Notes: a model not told the origin generated them from the sequence alone. 54,866 nt of DNA from Nitrospirota bacterium (GCA_016201825.1 JACQCD010000003.1:1-54866), one strand, 5' to 3'; shown: positions 26,340 through 35,283, counted from the first letter of the stretch. A program made the numbers and translations.

Positions 26340-26721
26340 AGTCGCCGCGGCCCTGATCGAACAGGATGGCCGCTATCTCATCGCTCGGCGGCGGGACGAC
26401 GCGGCGTTGGGCGGGTACTGGGAATTCCCCGGCGGAAAGCGGAAATCAGGAGAATCGCTGGAAGCCTGCTTGCAGCGGGAGGTCCGGGAGGAGGTCGGGG
26501 TCGAGGTGGCCATCGTCTCACCGTGCGACCGCGGTCTCCATGCGTATCCCCACGCAACCGTCGACATCCGCTTCTACCGCTGTGCCCTGATCGCGGGCGA
26601 ACCCCGCGCGCTGAGTTGCGCGGAACTCCGTTGGGTGGCCCCCCACGAGCTCGCGGGGTTTCGGTTTCCTCCGGCTAACGCCGCCCTCATCCAACGCCTG
26701 ATGGCCGAATACTCCCACTGA
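26302..26721 (+). CDS. mutT: MutT-type Nudix hydrolase
   Basis: A 139-residue Nudix protein. The Nudix box is complete (GGKRKSGESLEACLQREVREEVGV fits Gx5Ex7REUxEExGU), preceded by YLIARRRDDAALGGYWEFPGG and followed by DIRFYRCAL and ELRWVAPHELAGFRFPPAN, as in MutT proteins that hydrolyse 8-oxo-dGTP or act as (deoxy)nucleoside triphosphate pyrophosphohydrolases. It starts inside the 3' end of mutY in another frame, so the two repair proteins are translationally coupled. Confidence 0.9.
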   Translation: MSPRNRKPAPVVEVAAALIEQDGRYLIARRRDDAALGGYWEFPGGKRKSGESLEACLQREVREEVGVEVAIVSPCDRGLHAYPHATVDIRFYRCALIAGEPRALSCAELRWVAPHELAGFRFPPANAALIQRLMAEYSH

Positions 26722-26831
26722 TCGGTGTCGATGATCGACCGAGGGTGGGCGAAGATCATCCTGAAGCCGCGCCCGTGGCTCCGCATGAACCGTTCCTTGC
26801 AACTCGCCCCGCCCTTCGGTATCCTCCGCCC

Positions 26832-27983
26832 GTGCGCTACGCCCTCGTCCACTATCACGAGCTGACGCTCAAAAAAGGCAACCGCGCCTATTTTCTCCAG
26901 CGCTTGGTGAAGAACCTCCAGCACGGGTTGAAGGGCACCGGCGCGGGGCCGATCGAGCGGCCGGAGGGCCGGCTCCTGATCGCGCTGCGGGAGGGGGCGG
27001 ACGTGGGAGAGGTCCGCGTGCGGCTCGCGCGCACGTTCGGCGTCGCGAATTTCGCGATCGCCCGGTGGGTGCCCCTCGACATGGGGCGGCTCGCCGAAGT
27101 CGTGACCGACACGGTCAAGCCCCTCAGTTTTGCCTCGTTTCGGATTTCGGCCAAGCGCGGGAATAAACGCTTTCCGTTGACCTCGAACCAGATCAACGTC
27201 GAACTCGGGGCCGTGGTCAGATCGCTGACCGGAGCGCGGGTGGACCTGGAGCGCGCCGAGCTGACGATCTACGTCGAAGTCCTGGAGAAAGGATTCCTGC
27301 TTTCGCTCGACCGGACGGCGGGGCCCGGCGGACTCCCAGCCGGGATCTCGGGCCGGGTCGCGTGTCTGCTCTCCGGGGGGCTGGACTCACCGGTTGCGGC
27401 GTACCGGATGATGAAGCGCGGCGCGCACGTGATCTTCGTCCACTTCCACAGCCACCCGTTCGTCACGCGCGCGTCGCAGGAAAAAGCGCGCGAGCTGGCC
27501 GAGCTGCTCACCAGGTATCAGCACGCGTCGCGCCTCTTTCTCGTGCCGTTCGGCGAGGTCCAGCGCGAAGTCGTCCTCGCCGTGCCGGCCGCCCTGCGCG
27601 TGGTGGTCTATCGCCGCCTGATGATCCGCATCGCAGAGGACATCGCGCGGCGGGTCCACGCCCAGGCGCTCATCACCGGCGAGGCGCTGGGGCAGGTCGC
27701 GTCGCAGACGCTTTCGAACATGGCCGTGATCGACGCGGCCGCGGACCTGCCCATCCTCCGCCCGCTGGTGGGGATGGACAAGGAAGAAATCGTCCACCAG
27801 GCGCAGGCGATCGGGACGTACGAGATCTCAATTCAGCCCGATGAGGACTGCTGCACGCTCTTCACGCCCAAGCACCCCGCGACGAAATCGACGGTGGCCG
27901 AGCTGGAGGCGGCGGAGGCCAAGCTGGACGTCGCCTCGCTGGTTCACGCGTCACGCGCTCTCAGGGTCGGCGAGATCAGATGA
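26832..27983 (+). CDS. thiI: tRNA 4-thiouridine synthase ThiI, without rhodanese domain
   Basis: ATP-dependent sulfurtransferase that makes 4-thiouridine at position 8 of tRNA. The 383 residues comprise an N-terminal ferredoxin-like region (ALVHYHELTLKKGNRAYF), a THUMP domain (FRISAKRGNKRFPLTSNQINVELG) and the PP-loop AANH domain (CLLSGGLDSPVAAYRMMKRG), followed by GEALGQVASQTLSNM and DEDCCTLFTPKHP. The C-terminal rhodanese domain of E. coli ThiI is absent. The GTG at 26832 gives the conserved N-terminus. The stop overlaps the next start by ATGA. Confidence 0.92.
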   Translation: MRYALVHYHELTLKKGNRAYFLQRLVKNLQHGLKGTGAGPIERPEGRLLIALREGADVGEVRVRLARTFGVANFAIARWVPLDMGRLAEVVTDTVKPLSFASFRISAKRGNKRFPLTSNQINVELGAVVRSLTGARVDLERAELTIYVEVLEKGFLLSLDRTAGPGGLPAGISGRVACLLSGGLDSPVAAYRMMKRGAHVIFVHFHSHPFVTRASQEKARELAELLTRYQHASRLFLVPFGEVQREVVLAVPAALRVVVYRRLMIRIAEDIARRVHAQALITGEALGQVASQTLSNMAVIDAAADLPILRPLVGMDKEEIVHQAQAIGTYEISIQPDEDCCTLFTPKHPATKSTVAELEAAEAKLDVASLVHASRALRVGEIR

Positions 27984-28930
27984 TCCCCGTATCTCAGGTA
28001 TCCCCGCAGGAAATTGTTCGGAGCGTGACCCGCAACATCGAACGGGTGATGCATGGACAATCCGCGGCCGTTCGGATGGTCCTCGTGGCCTTGGCCGGCG
28101 GCGGCCACGTTCTCCTCGAAGATTATCCCGGGACCGGTAAGACCACGCTCGCCAAGGCGTTGGCCCGATCGATCGGCGCGAAGTTCACGCGAATCCAGTT
28201 CACGCCCGATCTCTTGCCGTCGGATATCCTGGGCGTGTCGATCTTCGATCAGCGAGACCAGGCCTTCCGCTTCCACGAGGGGCCGATCTTCACGAATATC
28301 CTGTTGGCCGACGAGATCAATCGGGCCTCGCCCCGCACCCAGTCGGCCCTGCTGGAGGCGATGGGCGAGGGGCAGGTCAGCCTCGATGGCGCCCTCCGTC
28401 GTCTCGACGAGCTGTTCTTCGTGATCGCCACGCAGAACCCCGTCGAATTTCGCGGGACGTATCCGCTCCCCGAAGCCCAGATGGACCGCTTTGCGATGCA
28501 GCTCGGCCTCGGCTACGTCGCGCCGCACGACGAGGTGGGCATCCTGTCGGCCCAGGAGAAAAGCCACCCGATCGACGGCCTCACGGCGTGCGCGAGCATG
28601 GACGACGTCCTCAGCCTGCGGCGCCGCGTTGGGGACGTCCGGATCAGCGAGGAGTTGAAGCGGTACATCGTCGACCTCGTCGGCGCCACGCGGTCGGCCT
28701 CGGGGGTCCAGCTCGGGGCCAGCCCGCGCGCCTCCCTCTCCTTGATGAAGGCCGCGCAGGCACTGGCGTTGTTCGACGGGCGGGAGTTCGTGACCCCCGA
28801 TCAGATTCAGGAGCTCGCCGTGCCCGTCATCGCCCATCGGATGGTCCTGGACCCGCAAGCCCGGTTTTCCGGCGTGACGGCGCGCGGGATCGTCGAGGAT
28901 GTTATCAAGGCCGTTCAGGTTCCGATTTAG
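27980..28930 (+). CDS. MoxR-family AAA+ ATPase
   Basis: A 316-residue MoxR ATPase, a chaperone-like AAA+ protein usually encoded with DUF58 proteins. Walker A GYPGTGKTT appears as EDYPGTGKTTLAKAL, Walker B as ILLADEINRASPRTQSALLEAMGEGQ, sensor 1 as VIATQNPVEFRGTYPLPEAQMDRF and a lid domain with GASPRASLSLMKAAQALALFDGR. Its ATG overlaps the thiI stop, and DUF58 follows after six bases, so the group is one operon. Confidence 0.93.
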   Translation: MIPVSQVSPQEIVRSVTRNIERVMHGQSAAVRMVLVALAGGGHVLLEDYPGTGKTTLAKALARSIGAKFTRIQFTPDLLPSDILGVSIFDQRDQAFRFHEGPIFTNILLADEINRASPRTQSALLEAMGEGQVSLDGALRRLDELFFVIATQNPVEFRGTYPLPEAQMDRFAMQLGLGYVAPHDEVGILSAQEKSHPIDGLTACASMDDVLSLRRRVGDVRISEELKRYIVDLVGATRSASGVQLGASPRASLSLMKAAQALALFDGREFVTPDQIQELAVPVIAHRMVLDPQARFSGVTARGIVEDVIKAVQVPI

Positions 28931-28936
28931 GATCGG

Positions 28937-30286
28937 GTGAACCGACTTCGCTATCGTGCCTTCTGTCTCGTGTCCTCGCTCGACGCGTGGATCGGGCGGC
29001 GATTCACGCCCGCCGGTCTGATTGTACTGGGCGGGCTCGTGATCTCCGCAGTGCTGGGAATCGATACGAATCAGACCGTGGCGTATCAGGCGTTCACCTT
29101 CCTCCTCGCGTTGCTGGCGATGGCGATGCTGAGCGCCGCGTTCGCGCGGCCGCGGTGCACGGCGTCCCGCGTGCTCCCGCGGTTCGGCACCGTCGGAGCG
29201 GAGCTCGCGTATCGGATCGTGGTCACGAACCGGACGCGACGAACCCAGCGCGGCCTGTTGCTGCGCGATACGGTGCCGCCGGCCGTTCCCTCGTTCGACG
29301 CATTCCTCCACACCCGCGAGCCGGGCGGCGGGCGCCGCAATTGGTTCGACCGCACGGTGGGCTATCCCCGGTGGTCGTGGCTGGTGGCCGATCACCGAAC
29401 GGCCGACGTCCGAGAGATGCCGCTCGGCACGATGCCCGCCGGGGAAGCGATCGACGTCCGCGCCGTCGTCACGCCGCGGCGCCGGGGGCGCCTGCAGTTC
29501 ACGGGGGTGGCGATCGCCCGGCTCGATCCGTTCGGACTGTTCAAGTCGTGGACCACGCTTCCGGCAGCCCAATCAGTCCTGGTGCTCCCCACACGCTACC
29601 CCGTGCCCCCCGTCGCGCTCCCCGGCGCCAGGAAATACCAGCCCGGCGGCGTGGCGCTCGCGTCCGCGGTGGGCGAGTCCGAGGAGTTCGTCTCGGTGCG
29701 CGAGTATCGGCCGGGGGATCCGTTGCGCCGGCTCCACTGGAAAAGTTGGGCCAAGACCGGGACGCCGATGGTCAAGGAGTACCAGGACGAATTTTTCGTC
29801 CGGCACGCCCTGGTGTTGGATACCTTCGGGACCGTCGGATCCGAAGATCGGTTCGAGGAGGCCGTGTCCGTCGCCGCCTCGTTCGCTTGCACGATCGACA
29901 CGCAGGAGTCCCTGCTGGATCTCCTGTTCGTGGGGCCGGAACGGCAGTGCTTCACGGCGGGGCGGGGCCTCGGCGGGACGGACAAGATGCTGGAGATTCT
30001 GGCGTCGGTGAGCCTGTGCCGTGACAAGCCGTTCAGCGTATTGCACCGCTCGGTGGTCGATCATCTGTCTTCGGCGAGCGGCTGCATCTGCGTGCTGCTC
30101 GCGTGGGATGACGCGCGACGGGCGTTCGTCCGTCACCTCCGAACGCTCGGCGTGCCGCTGCTGGTTCTGGTTGTAACGGACGCCGACGTCTCGGCCCCGC
30201 TTGACCAGGGGCCGATGAGCGATCAGCCCGAGTGCGTCCATCCCTTGCGGGTCGGCGCCATCGCCGAGGGCCTCGCGGCGCTGTGA
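28937..30286 (+). CDS. DUF58 domain membrane protein
   Basis: A 449-residue protein with two N-terminal membrane helices (about 25-70), a beta-rich region and the DUF58 signature VREYRPGDPLRRLHWKSWAKTGTPMVKEYQDE, followed by a degenerate von Willebrand A-like fold. DUF58 proteins act with MoxR ATPases; their biochemical task is unknown. It starts with GTG. The stop overlaps the following GTG start (GTGA at 30283-30286). Confidence 0.9.
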   Translation: MNRLRYRAFCLVSSLDAWIGRRFTPAGLIVLGGLVISAVLGIDTNQTVAYQAFTFLLALLAMAMLSAAFARPRCTASRVLPRFGTVGAELAYRIVVTNRTRRTQRGLLLRDTVPPAVPSFDAFLHTREPGGGRRNWFDRTVGYPRWSWLVADHRTADVREMPLGTMPAGEAIDVRAVVTPRRRGRLQFTGVAIARLDPFGLFKSWTTLPAAQSVLVLPTRYPVPPVALPGARKYQPGGVALASAVGESEEFVSVREYRPGDPLRRLHWKSWAKTGTPMVKEYQDEFFVRHALVLDTFGTVGSEDRFEEAVSVAASFACTIDTQESLLDLLFVGPERQCFTAGRGLGGTDKMLEILASVSLCRDKPFSVLHRSVVDHLSSASGCICVLLAWDDARRAFVRHLRTLGVPLLVLVVTDADVSAPLDQGPMSDQPECVHPLRVGAIAEGLAAL

Positions 30287-32274
30287 AGACGACCCCCCTG
30301 CTCCTCGGCGCGGCTGTCCTGTTCTGGGGGTGGCACACCGATCTCCTCCCGTTTGCGGCGACGATCGCGCTGCTCCTGGAAGGCTCGCGTCTCGTCGCGT
30401 GGCGATGGAACGTGGCTGCCGGCGATTTTCGCCGGGTCGCCGACGGCTGCGCGCTCGTGTTCCTGGCGTTGGCGGTCTATCTCTATAGCGCCAATCAGAC
30501 CACCAGGGCCATTCTCACCGTCATCCAGTGGCTCCCGCTCGTGACGCTTCCCTTGGTGGCGTTGCAGGTATACAGCATGAGCGACACCATCCCGCTGAAC
30601 ACGGTCTTCCTGAGTCTCAGACGAAAGGCGGCTCCGACGCCCCCGAGGCCGTGGCGGACCATCAACCTCGCGTATCCGTACCTCGTCCTGTGCCTCGCGG
30701 CCGCCGGCGCCGCGAACGTCCGGGGCGCCCGGTTTTACCTCGGGTTCTGCCTGCTGTTGGCCTGGGCATTGTGGCCGGCACGGTCCCCACGCGATTCCGC
30801 GCTGGTCTGGGGAGGATCGTTGGCGCTTGTCGTGCTGGTCGGATACGCGGGGCACGTCGGGCTCCACGATCTCCAGCGGCATGTGGGAGACCGATTCGTC
30901 GCCTGGTTCACCCCGTCTCCCATTGGCGAAGCGGACGCCGCGCGGACCAGGACCGCGATCGGCGAGATCGGCGCCCTCAAACTCTCGGATCGGATCGTGT
31001 TGAGGGTCGAGCCGGGCCGGGGGAGCCCGCCGCTCCTTTTGCGCGAAGCGAGCTACACCGTCTACGCCTCATCGACGTGGTGGGCCGCCCGCGCGGCGTT
31101 CGAGTCGGTGCGGCCGGAGCGGGACGGAACGACGTGGGCGCTCACGGACGATGTCGCCTCGCGCGAGGCCGCGACCATCTCGGCCTATTTGAGAGACGGC
31201 CGGGGGTTCCTCGCGCTTCCGACCGGGACGACGCGCATCGAATCGCTGCCCGTGACGACGATGGAGCGCAGTCCGTTGGGCGCGGTGCGGGTCGACGGAG
31301 GCCCGCGACTCGTCGCCTACCGCGTGCGCGCTGGTCCCGCGTCGTCGCTGGACGCCCCGCCCGGTCCGGCCGATCTGGCGGTCCCCCCGGCCGAGGCGTC
31401 CGCCGTGGCCCGCGTCGCTGGGGAGCTCGATCTCGCGTCGAAATCCCCCGCGGACATGCTCGACACCGTCGCCGAGTTCTTTCGGCAACGTTTCACCTAT
31501 TCGACCTACGCGTCGTTGAACGCGGGCGACCGCGAGCCGGGCGCGACCGCACTCGGCGATTTCCTGCTCCGATCCCGATCCGGCCACTGCGAGTATTTCG
31601 CCGCCGCCACCGTGCTCCTCCTCAGAGCGGCCGGCATTCCGGCCCGGTACGCCACCGGCTACTCCGTCCAGGAATTCAGCCGACTGGAGAAGGCGTACGT
31701 GGTCCGCGACCGGCACGCCCACGCCTGGGCCCTGGTCTACCACGACGGCGCGTGGCGCGACTTCGACACCACGCCGCCCGGCTGGGTCAACGCCGAGCAG
31801 GCTGCGGCCTCGATCTGGGAGCCCGTCGCCGACGCGTGGTCGCGGGCGGCCTTTCTCTTCACCCGCTGGCGGGCCCGGGAACGGACCGGCGGGGTGCCCG
31901 ACGGGCTGGCCTGGGTCCTGATCCCGCTCCTCATCCTCCTCGGGTGGAGGCTATACGCAAAGAAGCGGGTGGCGCGGCTCAAGACCACCGCCGCCCCGCG
32001 CGTATTGATCACGCCCGGCGCCGATTCCGAGTGGTATCGGATCGCGAGACGCCTCGAAGACCTGGGGATGCCTCGCCAGCCCGGGGAAACCCAGTCGCGC
32101 TGGGTCGCGCGACTGGACGGAGCCGGGGAGCGACCGCTCTCCACCGAATCGTTGCGGCCGATCCTGGACCTGCACGACCGCTATCGGTTCGATCCGGCCG
32201 GGGTGTCGGACGCGGAAAAAGAGGTATTGAAGTCGGGCGTGCACGCGTGGCTGGAGAGGCACCAATCCGCATAA
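30283..32274 (+). CDS. TgpA-like membrane transglutaminase
   Basis: A 663-residue protein: five to six N-terminal membrane segments (about 1-190), a periplasmic transglutaminase-like domain, a final membrane helix (GLAWVLIPLLILLGWRLYAKK) and a C-terminal cytoplasmic DUF4129-like tail. The catalytic triad is complete: Cys in RSGHCEYFAAATVLLLRAAGIPARYATGY, His in VRDRHAHAWALVYHDG and Asp in WRDFDTTPPGW. The GTG at 30283 overlaps the DUF58 stop. TgpA homologues crosslink proteins or peptides at the envelope, and MoxR-DUF58-TgpA is a recurrent operon of unknown function. Confidence 0.92.
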   Translation: MKTTPLLLGAAVLFWGWHTDLLPFAATIALLLEGSRLVAWRWNVAAGDFRRVADGCALVFLALAVYLYSANQTTRAILTVIQWLPLVTLPLVALQVYSMSDTIPLNTVFLSLRRKAAPTPPRPWRTINLAYPYLVLCLAAAGAANVRGARFYLGFCLLLAWALWPARSPRDSALVWGGSLALVVLVGYAGHVGLHDLQRHVGDRFVAWFTPSPIGEADAARTRTAIGEIGALKLSDRIVLRVEPGRGSPPLLLREASYTVYASSTWWAARAAFESVRPERDGTTWALTDDVASREAATISAYLRDGRGFLALPTGTTRIESLPVTTMERSPLGAVRVDGGPRLVAYRVRAGPASSLDAPPGPADLAVPPAEASAVARVAGELDLASKSPADMLDTVAEFFRQRFTYSTYASLNAGDREPGATALGDFLLRSRSGHCEYFAAATVLLLRAAGIPARYATGYSVQEFSRLEKAYVVRDRHAHAWALVYHDGAWRDFDTTPPGWVNAEQAAASIWEPVADAWSRAAFLFTRWRARERTGGVPDGLAWVLIPLLILLGWRLYAKKRVARLKTTAAPRVLITPGADSEWYRIARRLEDLGMPRQPGETQSRWVARLDGAGERPLSTESLRPILDLHDRYRFDPAGVSDAEKEVLKSGVHAWLERHQSA

Positions 32275-32283
32275 AGAGGAACC

Positions 32284-32871
32284 ATGTTTGAGCGACTCAG
32301 CGAACTGTATCACGGGGCATGGAAACCGGTGGCGGGCGGCCACCTCGTGGCGGCGTCGCTCGGGTTCGCGTGGATCGCGTATCTCCTCAAGACGGCGGAT
32401 GATGGATGGGTGCGGATCATCGACGACGCGAACCTGGTGTTTCACGAAGCCGGCCACCCGATCTTCGGCATCCTCGGCTCGGCCGTCACAGTGTACGGCG
32501 GCACGCTGGGCCAGCTCGCGATTCCGGCCGGGATCGCGGCGGCGTTCTGGGCGAAGCGCGAACCGGTCGGCTGCGCGGTGACGGGGTTCTGGTTCTTCGA
32601 AAACTTCCCCAACATCGCGCGGTACATGGCCGACGCCCGCGCGCAGGTGTTGCCGTTGGTCGGGAACGGGGAGCACGACTGGGCCGACATCTTCAGCCGG
32701 TGGGGCGTGCTGTCGTCCGACGCCGCCATCGCCGCCGTCGTCCGAGGGGCCGGTTGGCTGGGCATGATCGGCGTGTGGGGCTGGTTGGTGTGGCGGTGGA
32801 GGGCGTCGAACGATCATCGCCAGGACACGGGGCCGATGATCGATTACCCTTCTCGATGGAGCCCGCGATGA
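32284..32871 (+). CDS. Membrane protein with HEAGH zinc-protease-like motif
   Basis: A 195-residue integral membrane protein with about four hydrophobic segments. LVFHEAGHPIFGILG contains HExxH as in M50 site-2 proteases, inside a hydrophobic stretch; a later NFPNIARYMADARAQVLPL and a GEHDWADIF provide candidate third ligands (Asp or His). It is similar in type to conserved hypothetical peptidase-M50-like proteins. It starts nine bases after the transglutaminase stop and shares ATGA with the zinc-ribbon gene, so it is co-expressed with the MoxR group. Confidence 0.65.
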   Translation: MFERLSELYHGAWKPVAGGHLVAASLGFAWIAYLLKTADDGWVRIIDDANLVFHEAGHPIFGILGSAVTVYGGTLGQLAIPAGIAAAFWAKREPVGCAVTGFWFFENFPNIARYMADARAQVLPLVGNGEHDWADIFSRWGVLSSDAAIAAVVRGAGWLGMIGVWGWLVWRWRASNDHRQDTGPMIDYPSRWSPR

Positions 32872-33017
32872 CGATCTGCCCGGCATGCCAACGGAACATT
32901 CAAGATGGAGCGGAAGAATGTCCCGCTTGTGGAGTCATCCTTGCCAAATTTATCGTGCTCGATCCGGTATCGGCAAAACCGAGGCGAGATGCGGCGGGCT
33001 TAGGGACGGCGGAGTAG
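32868..33017 (+). CDS. 49-residue zinc-ribbon protein
   Basis: A very small protein, MTICPACQRNIQDGAEECPACG followed by a 27-residue tail. The CPAC-x11-CPACG arrangement makes one complete zinc ribbon (four cysteines). The start overlaps the stop of the HEAGH gene as ATGA, which supports that it is real, and its last 18 bases overlap the end of the HAD gene on the other strand. The function is unknown. Confidence 0.6.
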   Translation: MTICPACQRNIQDGAEECPACGVILAKFIVLDPVSAKPRRDAAGLGTAE

Positions 33018-33737
33018 AGGCCCGAGGTCGGCGAGATCGGCCACGATCGCCTGGGCGGCGGGGACGTCGACTGTTCGCCCCCGCGTGTACCACATTGCGG
33101 CGAGACCGGCCTGGGTCGCCCCCACCACGTCCAGTTCGTAATTGTCCCCCACGAAGAGCGCCACATCCGCTCGGACGCCGAGCCGTTGCAACGCCGTCTC
33201 GAACATCACCCGGTGGGGCTTGCGCCACCCCACCTCCCCCGAGATCACGACCACCTCGAAGAAGGCGTCGATCCGCTCCCGACGGAGCACGTCGTGGACG
33301 GTGGGCGCGTGATCGAAATTGGTGACCACGGCCAGGCGATGGGTGCGAGCCAGGCTCTCCAGGACGGTCCGGTGATGGGAGGGGAGGACGAGCGCCGTCG
33401 CCAGCCGGCTCATGTGCGCGACGACCAGGCGGTCGGCGGTGTCGGGACCGGCCTCGGCGCCGAGGCGGTCCATGACGCGCCGAAACCGCTCCTGCGACGT
33501 GACCTCACGACAATCGACGTCTCGCTGGGCGGCGATCTCGGCGGTGACCGCCGTCAAGCACGCGAAGAACGCGTTGAACTGAATCGGAGGGGAGGCCCCC
33601 AGGGCGTCGTAAATGGCGTGAGCCGTCGAGCGCGTGGGACGGTGGTCGACCTCGACGAGCGGGAGCCGCTCCGCGTCGAAGTGAAGGAGGGTGTCACAGA
33701 AGTCGAACAGGACAGCGCGGTAGCGCACCGCGTTCAA
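33000..33737 (-). CDS. HAD-family hydrolase with variant motif I
   Basis: A 245-residue HAD superfamily protein of the YjjG-like/haloacid type. Motif I reads LFDFCDTLL: the nucleophilic Asp is present, but the second Asp (general acid/base, DxD) is Cys. Motif II is VVTNFDH, motif III GWRKPHRVMFETAL with Lys, and motif IV FVGDNYELDVVGATQAGL. The start is TTG 33737 or GTG 33728. It follows atpF by four bases on the same strand and so is probably co-transcribed with the F0 genes, an unusual companion. Confidence 0.85.
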   Translation of the reverse strand: MNAVRYRAVLFDFCDTLLHFDAERLPLVEVDHRPTRSTAHAIYDALGASPPIQFNAFFACLTAVTAEIAAQRDVDCREVTSQERFRRVMDRLGAEAGPDTADRLVVAHMSRLATALVLPSHHRTVLESLARTHRLAVVTNFDHAPTVHDVLRRERIDAFFEVVVISGEVGWRKPHRVMFETALQRLGVRADVALFVGDNYELDVVGATQAGLAAMWYTRGRTVDVPAAQAIVADLADLGPLLRRP

Positions 33738-33741
33738 CCCA

Positions 33742-34233
33742 TCAGGTCAACTGCTCGATGGCCTCTTTGATCAACCGCGTGTGATCCGCGTCGGTCAGGC
33801 TGCGTCGGAGGATGCGCTCGGAGGCCGCCATGACCAACTCGACGGTCTGATCCTTGAGCTCCTTCCCCATCCGCAACCGCTCGCGCGCCATCTCCTCGCG
33901 AGACGTGGCCAGCATGCGGTCCGTCTCTTCCTTGACACGCCGCTGGTTGTCCTCGCCGACCTGCAGGGCCTGCTTGCGCGCCTGGTCAATCATCGCGGTG
34001 GCTTCCTGCTGGGCGGCCTTGAGCTTGGTCTGATACTCGGCCAGGAGCTGTTCAGCCTCCTGGCGCGCCCGCTCCGCCTTGGCGAGGTTCTCGGTGATCG
34101 TCCGCTCGCGGGCGTCCAAAATCTCGGTGATCGCGGGGAACGCGTAGCGCTTCAGCAGAAAAAGAAGAATCGCGAACGAGACCGCGGACCAGAAGAGCAG
34201 GGGGGTGAAAAACTCGGTGTCGAATTGCGGCAT
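33742..34233 (-). CDS. atpF: ATP synthase F0 subunit b
   Basis: A 163-residue peripheral-stalk subunit. One N-terminal membrane helix (LLFWSAVSFAILLFLLKRYAFPAI) is followed by a long charged coiled coil ending SERILRRSLTDADHTRLIKEAIEQL, which would contact subunit delta. It is the last F0 gene here; the expected atpH is replaced by a HAD hydrolase gene. Only one b-type gene is seen, so the stalk is presumably a b homodimer. Confidence 0.95.
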   Translation of the reverse strand: MPQFDTEFFTPLLFWSAVSFAILLFLLKRYAFPAITEILDARERTITENLAKAERARQEAEQLLAEYQTKLKAAQQEATAMIDQARKQALQVGEDNQRRVKEETDRMLATSREEMARERLRMGKELKDQTVELVMAASERILRRSLTDADHTRLIKEAIEQLT

Positions 34234-34245
34234 ACGATCCTCGCC

Positions 34246-34476
34246 TTATTTGCGCATACCCATGATGATGAACGCGATCACGAGCCCGTACAGCGCGATC
34301 GCTTCGACCAATGCGAAGCCGATCCACATGTACTTGCCGACCTTCGCTTCCGCCGCGGGCTGCCGGGCGGTCGCCTCGATCATCTTGCCGAAAATATAGC
34401 CGATGCCGATACCCGCGCCGCCGAACCCCGCCGCCGCAATACCCATCCCCAACAATGCCGCTGCCGCTGAATCCAT
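34246..34476 (-). CDS. atpE: ATP synthase F0 subunit c
   Basis: A 76-residue rotor-ring hairpin with two membrane helices. Helix 1 has the glycine-rich packing motif GFGGAGIGIGYIFGKMIEATARQP with the polar loop RQP; helix 2 has the ion-carrying Glu in GFALVEAIALYGLVIAF. The residues that make a sodium site in Ilyobacter (Gln in helix 1, Ser-Thr after the Glu) are here Ile, Ala and Ile, so a proton-driven ring is expected. Confidence 0.96.
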   Translation of the reverse strand: MDSAAAALLGMGIAAAGFGGAGIGIGYIFGKMIEATARQPAAEAKVGKYMWIGFALVEAIALYGLVIAFIIMGMRK

Positions 34477-34506
34477 CGGTTCTCTCCCTCGTTATACGTG
34501 GTCGTG

Positions 34507-35232
34507 TTAGTGGAGCTTAATGGCGTCCCCTAAATACACCGTTGCCAAAATCGTAAAAATATAGGCCTGAATGAACGCGACGAAGAGCTCCAGCCCGTAG
34601 ATCGCCACGGTGAACCCGAACGGCATCCAGCCGATGTACACCGGGGCGGAGAGCATGAGCGAAAAGAGCACGATCAGAATGATGTGGCCGGCCGTCATGT
34701 TGGCGAACAATCGGACGGCCAACGTCACGGGCCGGGCCAACTGGCTCACGATCTCAATGGGGATCATCAGCGGCAACAAACAGCCGGGCGTTCCCGCCGG
34801 CGCCAAGATCGACAAGAAGTGGAAGCCGTGCAGGGTAAAGCCGACCACGAGGCTGATGCCGTACACCACCAGCGCGAAGAATCCCGTCACGATGATTTGG
34901 CTGGTCACCGTGTAGGCGCCGGGGATGAGCCCCAGAAGATTGGCGAAGAGGACGAAGAAGAAGAGAGTCGCGATGAACGGGAAAAATTTCTGACCCGCCG
35001 GTCCCATGTTTTCCGCGACGATGCCGCGCAGAAACTCCACGGCCATTTCCGCGAGGCTCTGGATGCGGCGCGGCACCAGGCTGCGGCCTTGGGTGGCCAC
35101 GTAGAAAAAGAGAAAGACCAGCCCGCAGGCGAGCCACATCATCACGATCGCCTTGTTGATCGAGATGTCGATCCCGAATAACGAGAGCGGGATCAGCGGG
35201 TGCAGCTCAAAATGTTCGAGCGGGTTGTCCAT
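34507..35232 (-). CDS. atpB: ATP synthase F0 subunit a
   Basis: The 241-residue stator subunit that forms the proton half-channels. The essential Arg is in the conserved helix ARPVTLAVRLFANMTAGH, and GLELFVAFIQAYIFTILATVYLGDA forms the last helix. About six membrane segments can be counted. ATG 35232 is chosen; the preceding TTG at 35235 is in frame. It lies 51 bases after the atpZ/I gene and before atpE, the usual order. Confidence 0.95.
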   Translation of the reverse strand: MDNPLEHFELHPLIPLSLFGIDISINKAIVMMWLACGLVFLFFYVATQGRSLVPRRIQSLAEMAVEFLRGIVAENMGPAGQKFFPFIATLFFFVLFANLLGLIPGAYTVTSQIIVTGFFALVVYGISLVVGFTLHGFHFLSILAPAGTPGCLLPLMIPIEIVSQLARPVTLAVRLFANMTAGHIILIVLFSLMLSAPVYIGWMPFGFTVAIYGLELFVAFIQAYIFTILATVYLGDAIKLH

Positions 35233-35283
35233 CAATCCAGTTCGGTGTTTCGTCTGGGCGCATCGCCCGCTCCTGCCTCTGTT

